Assembly: GCA_018296165.2 (NCBI GenBank)
Contig: JACKQL020000100.1
Span: 107,031-171,030, forward strand
DNA from: Termitomyces sp. T153
Taxonomy: Eukaryota > Basidiomycota > Agaricomycetes > Agaricales > Lyophyllaceae
Length of the DNA: 64,000 nt
Reading direction: 5' to 3'
This document shows, piece after piece, positions 1 to 11,311 of this stretch. The translations under genes were made by a program, and so were the position numbers. Below the pieces are notes generated by a model that saw only the letters and a program-made list of their open reading frames with translations, did not search any database and was not told where the DNA came from. The first letter of the stretch is position 1. The number at the start of each line of letters is the position of its first letter.

Positions 1-26
1 GTACCCAGCGATCTATCCAGTAAACC

Positions 27-601
27 ATGAAGTTCGCTCTTGCCCTCACTGCTCTCTTGACCGTCGCATCTGCCGCTCCTCTCAGTGACCTCCAGGTACA
101 TTCTAGCAGTCCCCGTCTCACTCACTCTAATCTCCCCCTCAGGCGCCCCTCGCCCCAGACGCCTGCAGTAACCTTGCCATCGCCTTCCCCTTCTACCGCC
201 TCTACAACAGCGCCACCTTGGACCACTTCTACACCCTCAACGCCAACGAAGCCCAGTCTGCCACCAATCTCGGATACAGCCGCGAGGGAACCTCCAGCCA
301 CATTTTCCTCCACCAGCAGTTCGGAACCGTCCCCCTCTACCGCCTCTACAGTCCCGGCGTCAACGACCACTTTTACACCACCAGCGCCGCTGAACGCGAC
401 TCGGCTGTTGGGCTCGGGTACAACTCTGAGGGTGTTGCCGGGTATATTTATCCGAGTGCATTTTGGGGAAGCGTGCCGTTTTATAGGCTCTATAGCGCGA
501 GTGCGAGAGACCATTTCTATACTACGTCCGCGGCAGAGCGCGACTCGGCTGTCAGGCTTGGGTATGCGAGCGAGGGTGTCGCTGGTTATGTCTATCCATA
601 A
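27..601 (+). CDS. Small secreted DUF5648-type repeat protein, copy 1
   Basis: Two exons, 27..95 and 143..601, with a 47-nt intron (GTACAT...CCTCAG); 175 aa. Exon 1 encodes a signal peptide ending near VASAAP, so the protein is probably secreted. Exon 2 holds three tandem repeats of about 43 residues built on FYRLYN/S...DHFYT...GY..EG.....YP. This pattern matches the DUF5648 family (Pfam PF18885 from memory), whose function is unknown. The start was chosen because it gives the signal peptide and matches the other four copies in the window. There is one cysteine near the mature N terminus (DACS), but the second cysteine seen in copies 2-5 is replaced in the segment PSAFWGSVPF. Intron position and phase 0 are the same in all five copies. 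No biochemical role can be inferred. Confidence 0.85.
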
Positions 602-1402
602 TACGTAGTCTAGGTCATCAGGACCGGCCCTGTTCAACCTTTCAGCCTTGCAATATGATTGGCTTCTAGCAACTCGGTGGTACATTCGTCCCATCGTCGA
701 AGCCTCATTTTCTATTCAGTAAGCCTCCTGGGTCAATTCTTTCAATGCCGGTCTAAGCTTCCATGTCCGTGAGTTCCTCTTGGCCTGGTGACTGACTCCA
801 TTCAACACTTCAATATCCTTCTCAAAGGTCTCATCTTGCGCCCTTTTCTGGCCAGTCCTCCCTGAACCAAGGTTCTTCCAGATAATGTCATTCAGTTCCT
901 CTTGACCTCGAGATTACCCCGGCGCACCCTCGTACTACATATGGCTACGGACGCTCCTACCTTCCTGTCGGTTCCCTGTACCCTAACCCACATATTCCCA
1001 ATGTCCCTTCCCCAGGCTCGGTACATGTTGGCTCTCACGAAGCCCAAAGCAGCCATCGAGCGGACTGGCTCCATTCAACATCGCTGCCTTCTCAAAGTCT
1101 CATCTCGTGTGTCCTTTTTCTATACAGCAGATGGTCCAGTTCTCCCGGGTCTATTCAATATTCGTGGGAGAAATTAGTCCTAGGTGTCTAGTTCCATTCA
1201 ACCACTCGGGGTTGCCTTCTCGAAGCCTCGTATATACAGCAAACGGCTGGTGTACCGGCTCACGCAATGTGAATTGGACAAGGGAAGTTCAATGCTTATT
1301 CGAGAACATAATGTTTCATCATGAGTAAAACGATATTGCAAAGCCGAAGGAATGTCCGTGATATAAAGCACAGCGTATCGTAGTACAGGACTCCAGCAAA
1401 CT
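602..1402. repeat. Intergenic region with diverged repeated modules; promoter of copy 2
   Basis: This spacer has no supportable gene. It contains several diverged copies of a module of roughly 100-130 bp, recognisable by CCATTCAACA, CTTCTCAAAG.CTCATCT, CCTTTTTCTATACAG and CCGGGTC..TTCAATATTC. Copies lie near 620-770, 790-880, 1060-1170 and 1190-1260. The same module recurs at about 3040-3330 upstream of copy 3. It probably arose by repeated duplication of gene plus upstream flank. A TATA box (TATAAA, 1362..1367) lies about 40 nt before the copy 2 start, and a block containing AAGCCGAAGGAA (about 1331-1351) is shared with the copy 3 promoter (3426-3444). Confidence 0.6.
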
Positions 1403-1989
1403 ATGAAGTTTACGTTCGCTCTCGCCCTCGCTGCGTTTCTGACCCTCGTCTCCGCCGCTCCTCTTGAGGACAATGACCTCGAGGTACATTCTAGCACTCC
1501 CCATCTCACCCACTCACCCCACTCCAATCTCCCCCTCAGGCGCGCCAGTCTTGCAGTGACCCTGCCGACGCCCTCCCCTTCTACCGCCTCTTCAACGGCG
1601 CCATCATAGACCACTTCTACACCCTCAACGCCAGCGAAGCGCTGTCCGCCACCAACCTCGGGTACACCTTCGAAGGCATCTCTAGCCACATCTTCCCAAG
1701 CGAGCAGCCCGGCTCCATCCCCCTCTACCGTCTTTATAACCCCGACTTCACGGACCACCTTTATACCATCAGCTTCGCTGTACGTGGCTCGGCGGTCAAG
1801 CTTGGGTATGAAGAAGAGGGCGTTGCGGGGTATGTTTATCCGAATGCGGGTTGTGGCGCCGTGCCGTTTTTTAGGATGTATAGCGCGAGTGGGGGAGACC
1901 ATTTTTATACTACGTCTGCGCCGGAGCGCGTCTCGGCGCTTGGGAGCGGGTATGCGGACGAGGGCATTTCTGGTTATGTGTATCTTTAG
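1403..1989 (+). CDS. Small secreted DUF5648-type repeat protein, copy 2
   Basis: Exons 1403..1483 and 1540..1989, 56-nt intron (GTACAT...CCTCAG); 176 aa. The signal peptide (MKFTFALALAAFLTLVSAAP) is encoded by exon 1. Exon 2 begins ARQSCSDPAD and carries three FYRL..DH.YT...GY..EG....Y.P repeats. Two cysteines, one before repeat 1 and one in the linker NAGCGA before repeat 3, could form a disulfide. Repeat 2 is eroded (DHLYTISFAVRGSAV). The reading frame is uninterrupted to TAG at 1987. Spliced sequence, intron site and promoter resemble copies 1 and 3, so this is a tandem duplicate. Function unknown; extracellular location inferred from the signal peptide only. Confidence 0.83.
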
Positions 1990-2025
1990 TTGGTCGGGTG
2001 ATGTGGAGGTGATGGGATGAGAAAC

Positions 2026-2050
2026 GTGTGTGTGTGTGTGTGTGTGTGTG
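2026..2050. repeat. (GT)n microsatellite
   Basis: An uninterrupted GT dinucleotide tract of 25 nt, about 37 nt after the stop codon of copy 2, within its probable 3' UTR. Likely length-polymorphic. Confidence 0.95.
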
Positions 2051-2163
2051 CTTTCTGTATGATGGGCGAGGAGAGTATTGCTTTTGTGTATGTATTACCA
2101 GGCTGGGCTTCGATTCCGATGATTATTGTCTATGAATTAGCAGTGCATAGGATGGGGTGATCG

Positions 2164-2961
2164 CTTTTTGCGTTCCCGCCGTAACGCATGCGTTCAGTCC
2201 TACTACACAGTTCCAAAAATGAAGAGTGACCATGATAAAAAATGGATGTTCAAATAGAACATCGATGTGAGATTGCTTGCCTTACTGCTGGGGATGCAGT
2301 CAAAGGGGGATGTACTCGGGTAATGTTTGGTCAAAAATGGTTGAGAAAGGGATTCACTGAAATTGAGAATTATCGTGTGATGGTTTGGCACAGCTGAGGA
2401 AAGATCCTGCTGCCCAAGTTTGGGGGTCAATCACAAATACTATTCTTATCTACTCATATAATTAGAGGGAAAGCCCCATAATGGTCTCGAAGCTTCACCT
2501 TGCCTCAGCTTGAATGTTGTGAGTATAAAAATGATTTCAATGGACAACCATTATGCTTATTGGTGGAACACAAGGGTACCAAGTGGAACGCAAATGGGAA
2601 CGTGCTGGAATGTAGGTGTATTTTGGGAACGCGTTATAACGGTAGCGTGGAACGCATGCAACAATTGGAAACGCGTAATATTGGATCACTCGTCGATCAT
2701 CTTGGACTACGAAAGGACTTACGGAAAGTATATGAATTTCTCAGTGTGACTCTTGCAATGAATCCCAAGGTAATTTATGTCTTCATTCTGACATCAATGT
2801 AAAGTTGTAATTGCACAGAAGGTAGTATAGAAACAAAGAATGCAAGCAGATGGAATGCCATTGAATAACGGAAACCCAGTGATTAGAAATGGGGAACATG
2901 AGCTGATGGGAACGCGAGCACAGCCACTGGGAACGTGAGGAACGTGAGTCGCAACGCAAAA
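2164..2961. mobile_element. Possible non-autonomous DNA transposon (TIR, subterminal GGAACG repeats)
   Basis: The left edge reads GCTTTTTGCGTT and the right edge reads AACGCAAAAAG, an inverted repeat of about 11 bp roughly 800 bp apart. Inside, near both ends, short motifs GGAACGC/GGAACGTG (and the inverse GCGTTC) recur many times, for instance around 2585, 2628, 2655, 2910 and 2935. Short TIRs with dense subterminal motifs are typical of several DNA transposon superfamilies, where they bind transposase. No transposase is encoded and no convincing target duplication was found, so family and exact ends are uncertain. Confidence 0.4.
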
Positions 2962-3029
2962 AGTATGTACTTAGCCCATATAGGATTGTTGTTCCACGGT
3001 CATTTCGGTCTCAAGTATTGCGCTCTTCG

Positions 3030-3510
3030 CTTAGGCTTGTCGTAGTGACGAACTGCTGGCTTCTCAAAACGTCATCTTCTATGCAGTAAACGGCCGGTCC
3101 TCCCGGGTCACAAATTACGATTTGAATTCAAGTTGGCTTAAGCTTCTTTTAGATACTGCGATCCAGGCTGAAAACTATGTAGTTCCTCTCAGCCTCTAGG
3201 CCTGGTGACTGACTTCATTCAACACTTCAACATTGCTGCCCTTCTCGAAGTTTCATCTTGTGTGTCCTTTTTCCATACAGTAAATGGCCGGTCCTCTCGG
3301 GTCAATTCAATATTCAGGGTGGTTTAAGCTTCTTTCAGATAAATGTCTATCCAACCTATCCAACGCCATTCAAGTGAAGATACTTGGTAGCTTCCTCGAA
3401 AGCACGAGGCTTCATCACGAGTAACGATATGGCGAAGCCGAAGGAACAAGTAAGATATTCGTTTCTTTTATATAAATCACAACAGAGTGTACAGGACAGT
3501 CCAGCAAACC
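3030..3510 (+). promoter_or_regulatory. Upstream region of copy 3 with TATA box and repeated modules
   Basis: Contains two more diverged copies of the module described for 602-1402 (about 3040-3130 and 3180-3330, with CGGCCGGTCCTC.CGGGTC). TATATAAA at 3469..3476 is about 40 nt before the start codon, the same spacing as in copy 2. A block with AAGCCGAAGGAA lies at 3426-3444 as in copy 2. The repeated conservation suggests core promoter elements, but this is inferred from duplication rather than from any known factor site. Confidence 0.5.
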
Positions 3511-4076
3511 ATGAAATTCGCTCTTGTCCTCACAGCTCTCTTGACCTTCGTCTCTGCCGCTTCTCTCAACCTCGAAGTACGTTCCTTCTAGCACTCTACG
3601 TTCACCCTCTCTAATCTCTCCCCTAGGCGCGCCAGTCTTGCGGCGACCCCGCCAACGCCAGCCCCTTCTTCCGCCTCTACAACAGCGGCGACGTAGACCA
3701 CTTCTACACCCTCGACGCCAGCGAAGGGCTGTCCGCCACCAACCTAGGATACACCTCCGAGGGCGTCTCCAGCCACATCTTCCCCAGCGAGCAGCCAGGA
3801 TCAGTCCCCCTCTACCGCCTTTACAGTCCCGGCGTCACGGACCACTTTTATACCATCGACGCCGCTGAACGCGACTCGGCGGTTAAGCTAGGATATTATT
3901 TAGAGGGCGTCGCGGGGTATATCTATCCGAATGCGATTTGTGGCGCCGTGCCGTTTTTTAGGATGTATAGCGCGAATGGGGGAGACCATTTTTATACCAC
4001 GTCTACGCCGGAGCGCGACTCGGCGCTTGGGATTGGGTATGCGGACGAGGGTATTGCTGGTTATGTATATCTTTAG
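3511..4076 (+). CDS. Small secreted DUF5648-type repeat protein, copy 3
   Basis: Exons 3511..3576 and 3627..4076, 50-nt intron (GTACGT...CCCTAG); 171 aa. Signal peptide in exon 1 (cleavage near FVSAAS). Exon 2 starts ARQSCGDPANAS and contains three repeats of the FYRLYN..DHFYT....GY.SEG....IFP type. The two family cysteines are present (QSCGD; NAICGA). It is closest to copy 2: both end GYVYL and share the linker GAVPFFRMYS. Frame is open throughout, with TAG at 4074. The TATA box 40 nt upstream and the retained frame suggest an active gene. Function unknown; secretion is inferred from the signal peptide. Confidence 0.85.
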
Positions 4077-5863
4077 TTGGTCGGATGATGCGGAGGTGAC
4101 GGGATAACGGATATGTGTGCTTGAGGAGTATTGTTTCACGTTATCGTTGGCTAGGCTTCTTCTATTGTGTTGTTCAGGCATTGATGTACACATTGTGTAT
4201 GAGTTCAAATTGCAGTCTCCAGAGCGGATCGTTGTCCACGGTCATTCCAGGCGTGGGGTATCCTGAGGTAAGTCTGATGTTCCACGATCAGTACAATCTA
4301 GAGAATCCCTTATTAACCGCGCTCGTCTTGGATCCATCTAACATTCCTTAGCAGGGGATACCGTCATCAAAACTATATTGTATAATACTTATGTATATAC
4401 CGTTTTTTGGCCATCGAGGACGTGTTTGCGTGCATCAACAGTATTCGTATCTTCAGTTCGAGGGTTAGAAATGCACAACCTATTGATTGAATTGAAGCGC
4501 CGTACAGATACTGTCTGTTGCGGTAAGGATAGCATGTTGTGGACTGAGTAACACGCGTAGCACAGGCTGGTAGACGGATAATAGAGGGAAGTCATGACAG
4601 AAAGAGAAATTGACAGTAAGTAATGGTTTCCTGTTGTGTAATACCAGTAGTAAGTAAATCACGTACCTGGAATCATGTATTTCGCTTCCTAGTCAAATGT
4701 TGATGAAACTATGTTAAGTGGGCTTATCGACGTCGAGGCGGAGGGTTAAATCATGCGCGGGCTTGGATATCATGAGCAGTTGATAGGGGAAAGCCGGTAA
4801 GGTTTGGCGTTGAACGTTCAACGCCGAATGACTGGACCTATGATTATCTTGGGCCTACAAGGGTTGAATCACGATGCAGGAGTGTCGCCGAATCATAGTC
4901 CCATCTGAACCATCGTCCACAGATCTTGGAGTAACTTCTGCGAATGCATCGAGGATGCTTAGTTCCGACTCGGAATTTGAGCCCGTTGCGTCCGGCTACA
5001 TTGTCATCATTGATGACCAAGGATTATCTCCAGTATCCACCAAGAAAATTTTCGCTCGGCGTCCGAGTTACATCAATCATCTCCTACAGTCTTTCTCGGG
5101 AACACTCTGCAGGTTCAATACCAATATTATTAGACCACACAAGAGAATTTATGTCTGGTTGTTTTTTTCGGTACTTGACGACGAGAGCAAAGAGGAATAA
5201 CAAGCTGTATTTATATTTTAGGATTTGGTTCAAGGGAGATAACACCCGCTGTGGTGTACGTTTGACGTGGCGATGATAATCAAGGGAGGGCGTTATGGGG
5301 AGACAATTTCCATGCAGAGCGGGGGGACTATGACAAAGAAGATTTGAGGTTGGCGATGAATAGAGAACCAGATATGGAGAGTAGACTTGGACCATCGAAG
5401 GCGTGGAGGGATTTTTTAGAATTGGTCGTTATGTAGCAGGGAAAAAGCACAGGCTTACTAAGATAGAGGTTCGAGAGAAACTTACTGCGCGGTATGTATG
5501 TAAGTAGATGTGTTGAGCAGGACAGACAGGCAGGTGGGGGCAAACATGGGCCAGTAAGATCAAACAAGAAGCAAAATAAGATAAACATTCGGTTGCCATT
5601 TCTTCGAATATGTAGCTGGCACGTGATTTTCGAGTCTTTCGAAATTGTACTTTTGCGGCTACACTGGCAATCCGAGCAAAAAACCCACTAACATCCGCTA
5701 AAGTTCATTGTGTCTAATGCTCCGCCGCTTCTTAAATCATATCTCCATGTCTATTACAAACCGATGGTATTAATTGATGGCATCTTCTATTTTCCAAAAT
5801 AAAAACTTCCGCAATAAATATAGATCTTTCCAGTCAGTAAAAAAGCACCCTTCATGATGAGAT
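4077..5863. other. Intergenic DNA without a supportable gene
   Basis: Only short unrelated frames are present. The longest (4874..5200 plus, 108 codons) has no recognisable family, no clear splice partners and overlaps another plus frame (4944..5276), so it is not called. Base composition is like the flanking host DNA, with normal CpG, so this is not obviously transposon sequence. Confidence 0.6.
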
Positions 5864-7348
5864 TCAAACTTGCAAGCTACTTCCCACACTCTTCTCATGC
5901 TTCAAAGTTGCATCGCCGGAATGTCCAGAAGTCACGGATCCCTCCGTATTGACTTTGCTCGCACGATAGGAGGCACTTGTAATGTCTGGATTACCCGAGG
6001 CCTCAAAGGCGCTCAGTTCGTGAACGGGGCGGCCACCATCTCTAGAGGAACCGTTGATAGTTGTACTTGCCATTGTGCCCTGCACGGTGTCTGGGTCCAT
6101 GGCAATGCCAAGGCCAATACGGACGATAATAATAGAAAAGACGATCCCCTGTTAAACGACATCATCAACACTCCACCTCTTGCATGTACACTGGAGCTTA
6201 CAATAAGAGACGATAGCTAAAACATCGAAATGTGAGTGATTGTGCGTGACAAAAAAGTCAACAGAAAACTCACGGCATCAACAATGATATACTGGAACCA
6301 TGATTTCTGGCCATACAAGATAAGAAGTGTGACTAGCATGCTCGAATAAATAGCTCCCGATTCCACAATAACACGAGCGACCGGGTGAAGGTTGCTGCCG
6401 CGGATCCCTGCACGGGCACTTATACCACTGAGGTACCAGATTCTTGAAGCAATCATGACTGTATTGAACCTGGTCAAAGACCTATAGTCAATCGGGAGAT
6501 CTAGTCAACCTACGGGTGCAGGTAGTACTGGTGACAAGAGTAAAAGCGAAGAAGCTCGAAATCCAGCGACCAAGCCTGTTCACAAATACCAAGGAACCAT
6601 CTGTAGCTTGACCCATTGCAACAAGTATACCTATACCGGTGACTGGAACGCAGGTACGGTTAGCCCCACTCGACAGTAAGTAGTAAGAGAGCGAGCCACC
6701 TAGACTACCGATGTAAAGTGTACAGGGGAACAGGATGAACGCCCAACGTCTGCTCCACACAATATAACACCTATAAATCTAATAACCCCATCAGATGAAT
6801 GACCATTGCAAATGAGGTCAATATTTACCGCCACACCGTCACCCACAAAGGTCTGCACAATATACATTGCACTACCAAATATTTGGGTGAATTCATCCAA
6901 TACGTTATAGTAAGCTTCAGTGTGTCCTTCATTAACAACGAATCCTCGAATTATTCGGGTGAAATTGATGCCGAGTTGCTAGTAAAAGCAAGATAGACTC
7001 AGGATTCACGAATAACAATTCTCATAGAGGCGTGGCTCACCATTGTAGCAAGGACAAACATTAGTATTGAAACCGCCAACATCGGTTCGTTGAGTGGTTG
7101 TCCAGTTGGTCGGCGATATACCAGGGTCCAATAGGTGAGTATGAACATGACCGTAAAGCCGCCTGCCAATGAGAAGGATTAACCTTGTACATATCTATGT
7201 TTTGAACGACGGATGGACATGACTTACCCCAAAGACAAGATTGAACGAAGATCGCTATAAGCTTCGACTATGTGAAATCAACACAATCAACTTAACCGCC
7301 ATCTCCACATTTTCTGTGTGAACGAACCTCACTCTCTGTGATAGCCAT
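5864..7348 (-). CDS. Seven-TM integral membrane protein, Agaricomycete-expanded family
   Basis: Nine exons on the minus strand: 7328..7348, 7228..7267, 7041..7162, 6829..6978, 6700..6778, 6514..6642, 6274..6458, 6202..6216, 5864..6148. The eight introns are 50-65 nt with GT/AG ends; total 341 aa. Splice choices were fixed by family motifs: GDGVA|IYRCYIVW across intron 4, GSL|VTGIG across intron 5, TSTTCT|LMIASRIW across intron 6, and a 15-nt micro-exon giving VDALSSLIGIVFSIIIVRIG. Seven hydrophobic segments are visible, followed by a Ser/Thr-rich soluble tail of about 80 residues. Such proteins (YRC..VW, T...C..LIA.RIW, ESGA.Y) are abundant in mushroom genomes; no function is established, and receptor-like topology is only an inference. 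The first exon boundary is the least certain. Confidence 0.82.
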
Positions 7349-7853
7349 GGTGTCCACAGCAGCAGCTAAGGGATGCAGGGAATCAATGTTTAAGTCACCT
7401 ACCACCCGGTGTGGCCTTTTTAACGACTCCAACCAAATGTCATTGGGGGCGGTGCTGCCTGCACATCAGCAGTTTGAAGCCTGTTCCATGGTGTCAGGAC
7501 TTAATAATAATAGCACAGAAAGTCTTTCTATAAGTGGCATCGGGCTGTCTGAGATATCTGAGCCGGTTGTTATACTGATGGTTTGAGCTCCACACACCTT
7601 AACTTTGCCGCTTTTAAGAAAGATTCTCGTCCTTGATATTTTGGGATCCGAAAGGTACTACGGCATCAGGAATTTGAGGAAGAAAACTTGTGGCCAGTGC
7701 TGAGACTAACAGATTTGATCCTGGAAGTAATTAAAGTCGGACTGTTATTTCGAGTGGTTGTCTGCGATATTATTGATTGAAAGTTGTGACCTGAACGTTC
7801 ACACGTAGGGATTGTTCCGTTATTCCCTCAGTTTACGCACAACCTCTCACAAT
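7349..7853. other. Intergenic spacer between two minus-strand genes
   Basis: About 500 nt. It must contain the terminator region of the aldo-keto reductase gene and the promoter of the seven-TM gene. The frame at 7338..7586 (plus) overlaps the promoter and resembles nothing known. No clear TATA box was recognised. Confidence 0.5.
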
Positions 7854-9230
7854 TCAATTATTTCCATGCATGATGCCACCTTGCCCAAAATTCCAGCCAA
7901 GTTGTTGGTAAGACCAACCGAAGCATGAACCACCCAATTCGGGAGAATGGAACCCACAGACGGAACGGTGCATCCCAGGCTTCAAATGAAGGCGATCAAG
8001 CACTTCCATGTCATCGTTAGATAGTTCAATGATCTACGTAGATATGGGCCACATGATGAGGCCCACAGCCAATACTCAAAGCATATCAAAAGGACTCACT
8101 GAGAGATTTACAGCCAACCTGTCTTCATGTTCCGATTTAGGAATGACAGGAGTGCCTCTTTGCACACCCCAGCTCAAAACGACTTGGGCAGGAGTAACGT
8201 TGAGACGGTGAGCTATTTTCTGAATGTCAAGATCCAATGCAAACTTGTGCTTTCCGAGAGGTGAGTAAGCGACGAGAAGGATCCCTTTGTCTCGACAAAA
8301 CCTGAGCAACTCGTGTTGTGGTAGGCAAGGGTGAGCTTCCACTTGGTTGACCGCAGGAACAACGGTTGTTGCCGGATGCGACAAGAGAGAGGATAGATGT
8401 TTCAGCGAGAAATTAGACACGCCAATGGCTTTGGTTTTCCCTGGATCTTGCAATTAGCACCATCACCCTCCCTTTGTTTCAAGTAGTGGCTGACGGTTTC
8501 TTTACCTGTTTTTAGGACCTCTTGCATCAAATGCCATGTCTCTAGAAAGGTTGGACTTTCGTCTGGCTGAAGTGCGGAGCCTGAAAAAGAAATACAAGTG
8601 TGATAAAAAAGGCGGGAAATTCGTTTCAGATTATTTTACCGTCAGCACGCAAAGCCATAGGCCAATGCATAAGGTACATATCAACATATTCGAGCTCCAA
8701 CTTCCCAAGGCTAGTTTCAAGCGCGCTCATGGGGTCCCAGTGATCCTCACTCCTACAATCAAGCCTCGGGTCATATTTCTATCGACTTAGAAGAGGAACA
8801 TACGCCAACTTGGTCGTGATAAAAAGCTCCTCACGAGGCACTCCAGACTCATGGATGCCTTGTCCCACAGAAGCTTCGTCCCCTGGGTTTTGTGATTGAG
8901 AACGAGCAATTAATCAATGATTATGTGGTTGCCATACCATAATTTGCGGCCTGGAGGGAATAAACTCTCTCTTAAGGTATTTACAGGCACATGTCATCTG
9001 AACACGACAAACCGTGTCAATATGTCTGTAGCCCAACTTCAGAGCAGTCTTGACCATGTTAGTTACATGCCTTCCCTCGCCTTGTCGACCCATCCAAGAG
9101 CTGGTGTACTCATGTCAGCTGAATGGGTGGGTCTTATAATCAGGACATTATGGGCGCACCCGACTCCGACTGCATTTATCATGGCACCGTTGTTCATATG
9201 AAAAACCGTACGAGTTGATCTAGAAACCAT
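7854..9230 (-). CDS. Aldo-keto reductase (NADPH-dependent, GCY1-like group)
   Basis: Eight exons: 9160..9230, 9013..9100, 8938..8950, 8804..8882, 8640..8752, 8506..8580, 8100..8440, 7854..8033; introns 51-66 nt, GT/AG; 319 aa, normal for the family. The product is a cytosolic (beta/alpha)8-barrel oxidoreductase that reduces aldehydes or ketones with NADPH. The full catalytic tetrad is visible: D52 (GYRHIDT), Y57 (AANYGDE), K82 (ITTKL) and H113 (YLMHWP). KAIGVSNFS, NQVEAHP, LLVAYSPLG and GTPVIPKS are the usual AKR motifs, and the C terminus GMHRSVCGFHS..LGGSCFGW matches fungal glycerol-dehydrogenase-like AKRs. A 13-nt exon 3 is needed for AANYG. The start gives the family-like N terminus MVSRSTRTVFHMNNGAMI. 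Substrate cannot be told from sequence. Confidence 0.88.
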
Positions 9231-10240
9231 TTTGGGGTCCGACGTTTTGGGTGAAGGTGAGGATGCGGGATGACGAAGACCATGAAAATAGTGTCTTTTT
9301 AAAAGTTTCTCGGTTCGATGATGATGGTGATCATGCTATTTTGGTGACCGGCCAAGTTGCGGAATCCAATTACATATGAGCTTCCTCACGCCCATTACAC
9401 GATAATGTTCAACGTTTAGGCGTCAGTCTCATTTGCACATTCTAGCTATACCTCTGTATTGTGTTGTGATTCCTTGCCATCAGAACACCTCATGTCTTGA
9501 TAGTCACTGACTGGCATCCTCGAAAAGATTGATGGATAGGGACATCTTCGGGACCAAGGGCAAAGTCAAGCCTAGGCAGGCATCAAATGTCAACGTGTCG
9601 TCAACTGTTCATTTGATTCAGAGCGCGCCGAGTTCCCATGGTCGTGGGATACGAGATAAACTAAACTAAATTGGAAGCAAACCTCACATGCACATGTCAT
9701 CAGTCACTGATTTTTCCATCTAAGAGTTCATCTGGACGAGTGCGAAGAAAATGAAGAAAGCCTGAGCTATGATACCTTGCCAGCGGCTGATGGAACTCAT
9801 GAACAGCTACTATCGTAATCCATAGTGTCTCAAATTTTTTTTGAAATGATGAATAGGAAAACATTGATGATACTTTTACCAATCGTACTTTTACAGTCAG
9901 TATATCAATGTGTATTCTAGCCTACTGCAGTATCTTTTTGGCTAAAGGCAAGTAAATAGTTGTGGTACAAGTTCCCTTACTCCCACACTGACATGTCACG
10001 TGTACTGGCCCGGACTTTTGAGCAAATGTTGAACTAGCAAAACTGAGTAGCGCCGGGCATTCAAAGCATAGAAAATTTCAACTTGGAACAAGTTTTTATA
10101 ATGCCTATATTCACTCTGAGAGACCAAAAAATCATTTTTATTGCAATAATGAAGACAACATAGTTAAGGTGATTGAATTTGAACAGGAAACTATAAAACA
10201 CTGGCTGTGTCAGCACAAATAAGGAACCTACCTAACCTGG
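9231..10240. other. Non-coding flank; promoter side of the aldo-keto reductase
   Basis: No gene recognised. The first few hundred bases are the presumed promoter of the minus-strand reductase. CpG content falls away after about 10.0 kb, marking the left border of the transposon island. Confidence 0.5.
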
Positions 10241-11311
10241 AAAAAAAAGAAGTCCATCAGAAGAAGGTGGTTTGTGAAGCTGCAAAGGGTTGAACTGGCA
10301 CATGCTCCACTCCATCTCTTCATAAACCCCAGCATGCTCTCCATAATGCCCTGCCTTGCTCCTTGATCAGAATAACATACCCCACAAATTCAGCTTTCCA
10401 AAATGTGCACAACCACATGTTGCCAGTGTGTCAGCCCTCAAGGCCTTGCATGGATGTTGCATTGTCACCCATGAAGGACCTAGCTCAATTTGCACCCCTC
10501 ATTTCTACAGTCTGTTTGTACACTACTTGCAAAACCACTAGTTGGTTGTGATGCCTGTATGGCACCTAGGCAGCAGTGGGCATCATCACAGTACCACTGA
10601 GCTTTCAGAGGAAAGTATTGCCTCCACTCCAACTTGTGTGGAGCTAATGACTTCTGCTGCTAACATCCCAGCAGAAGTAGTGACCAACATTGCCAAGTCA
10701 GAGTGTCAAGTCAAGTGATACAGCTAATACCATACTTGACCAATGGGCTGACATCATCCAGGCTGATGAGGAGGTGTCCAAAGTGATGGATGAGAGGGAT
10801 GGATAGACACCACTGGTTAGTGGTGTCCATAATTGTTGAGTACATCTGGCTGACAACCTGTTGGTCACACACTAATTATGGCATGTGTAGGACAAGTGCA
10901 CTGTGAAATAGCCATCCCATTTTGCCTTATAGGACTCAATGGTCCTACCACACTTCATGTAGGAAATCTTTGTGATACCTTGAATCTTGGAAAAAGGGCA
11001 ATTGACAGAGTCATGATTGACTGACTTATGATAGCCTGTACATGTGGGATTTTTTTGGCCAGCTAGTGCATAGCCCTTCTCAAAACCTGTCATGATGAAT
11101 TTACATGTCCACATTTTTTTTCAGAACAGGGCATATCCATCATCCTAGAAGCTCAGATTTTCACTGAAGTACAGGTTGCATGTGCAGAGGTTTTCCTCTC
11201 ATTGTCTGATGTATGAATAATGTTTGGAGCAGGCCCATCACTTGGTTCAGGGTCCACTGGGATTTCTGATATATGCTCTATCAGTGTGTGGACCTCACCA
11301 TGTTCCTTGGC
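10241..11311. other. CpG-poor, repeat-like DNA, not assigned
   Basis: Composition is like the decayed transposons to the right. Short minus-strand frames exist at 10872..11114 (several Cys/His: CTGYHKSVNHDSVNC) and 11153..11380, but neither matches a family with confidence. The right part is the target into which the first chromovirus inserted. Confidence 0.4.

Noticed and set aside
122..694. Long minus-strand frame (190 codons) over DUF5648 copy 1
   Set aside because: It is the antisense shadow of the repeat-coding exon; similar mirror frames occur over copies 2, 3, 4 and 5.
4874..5200. 108-codon plus frame
   Set aside because: No family resemblance, no splice partners, overlapping alternative frame; not enough to call a gene.
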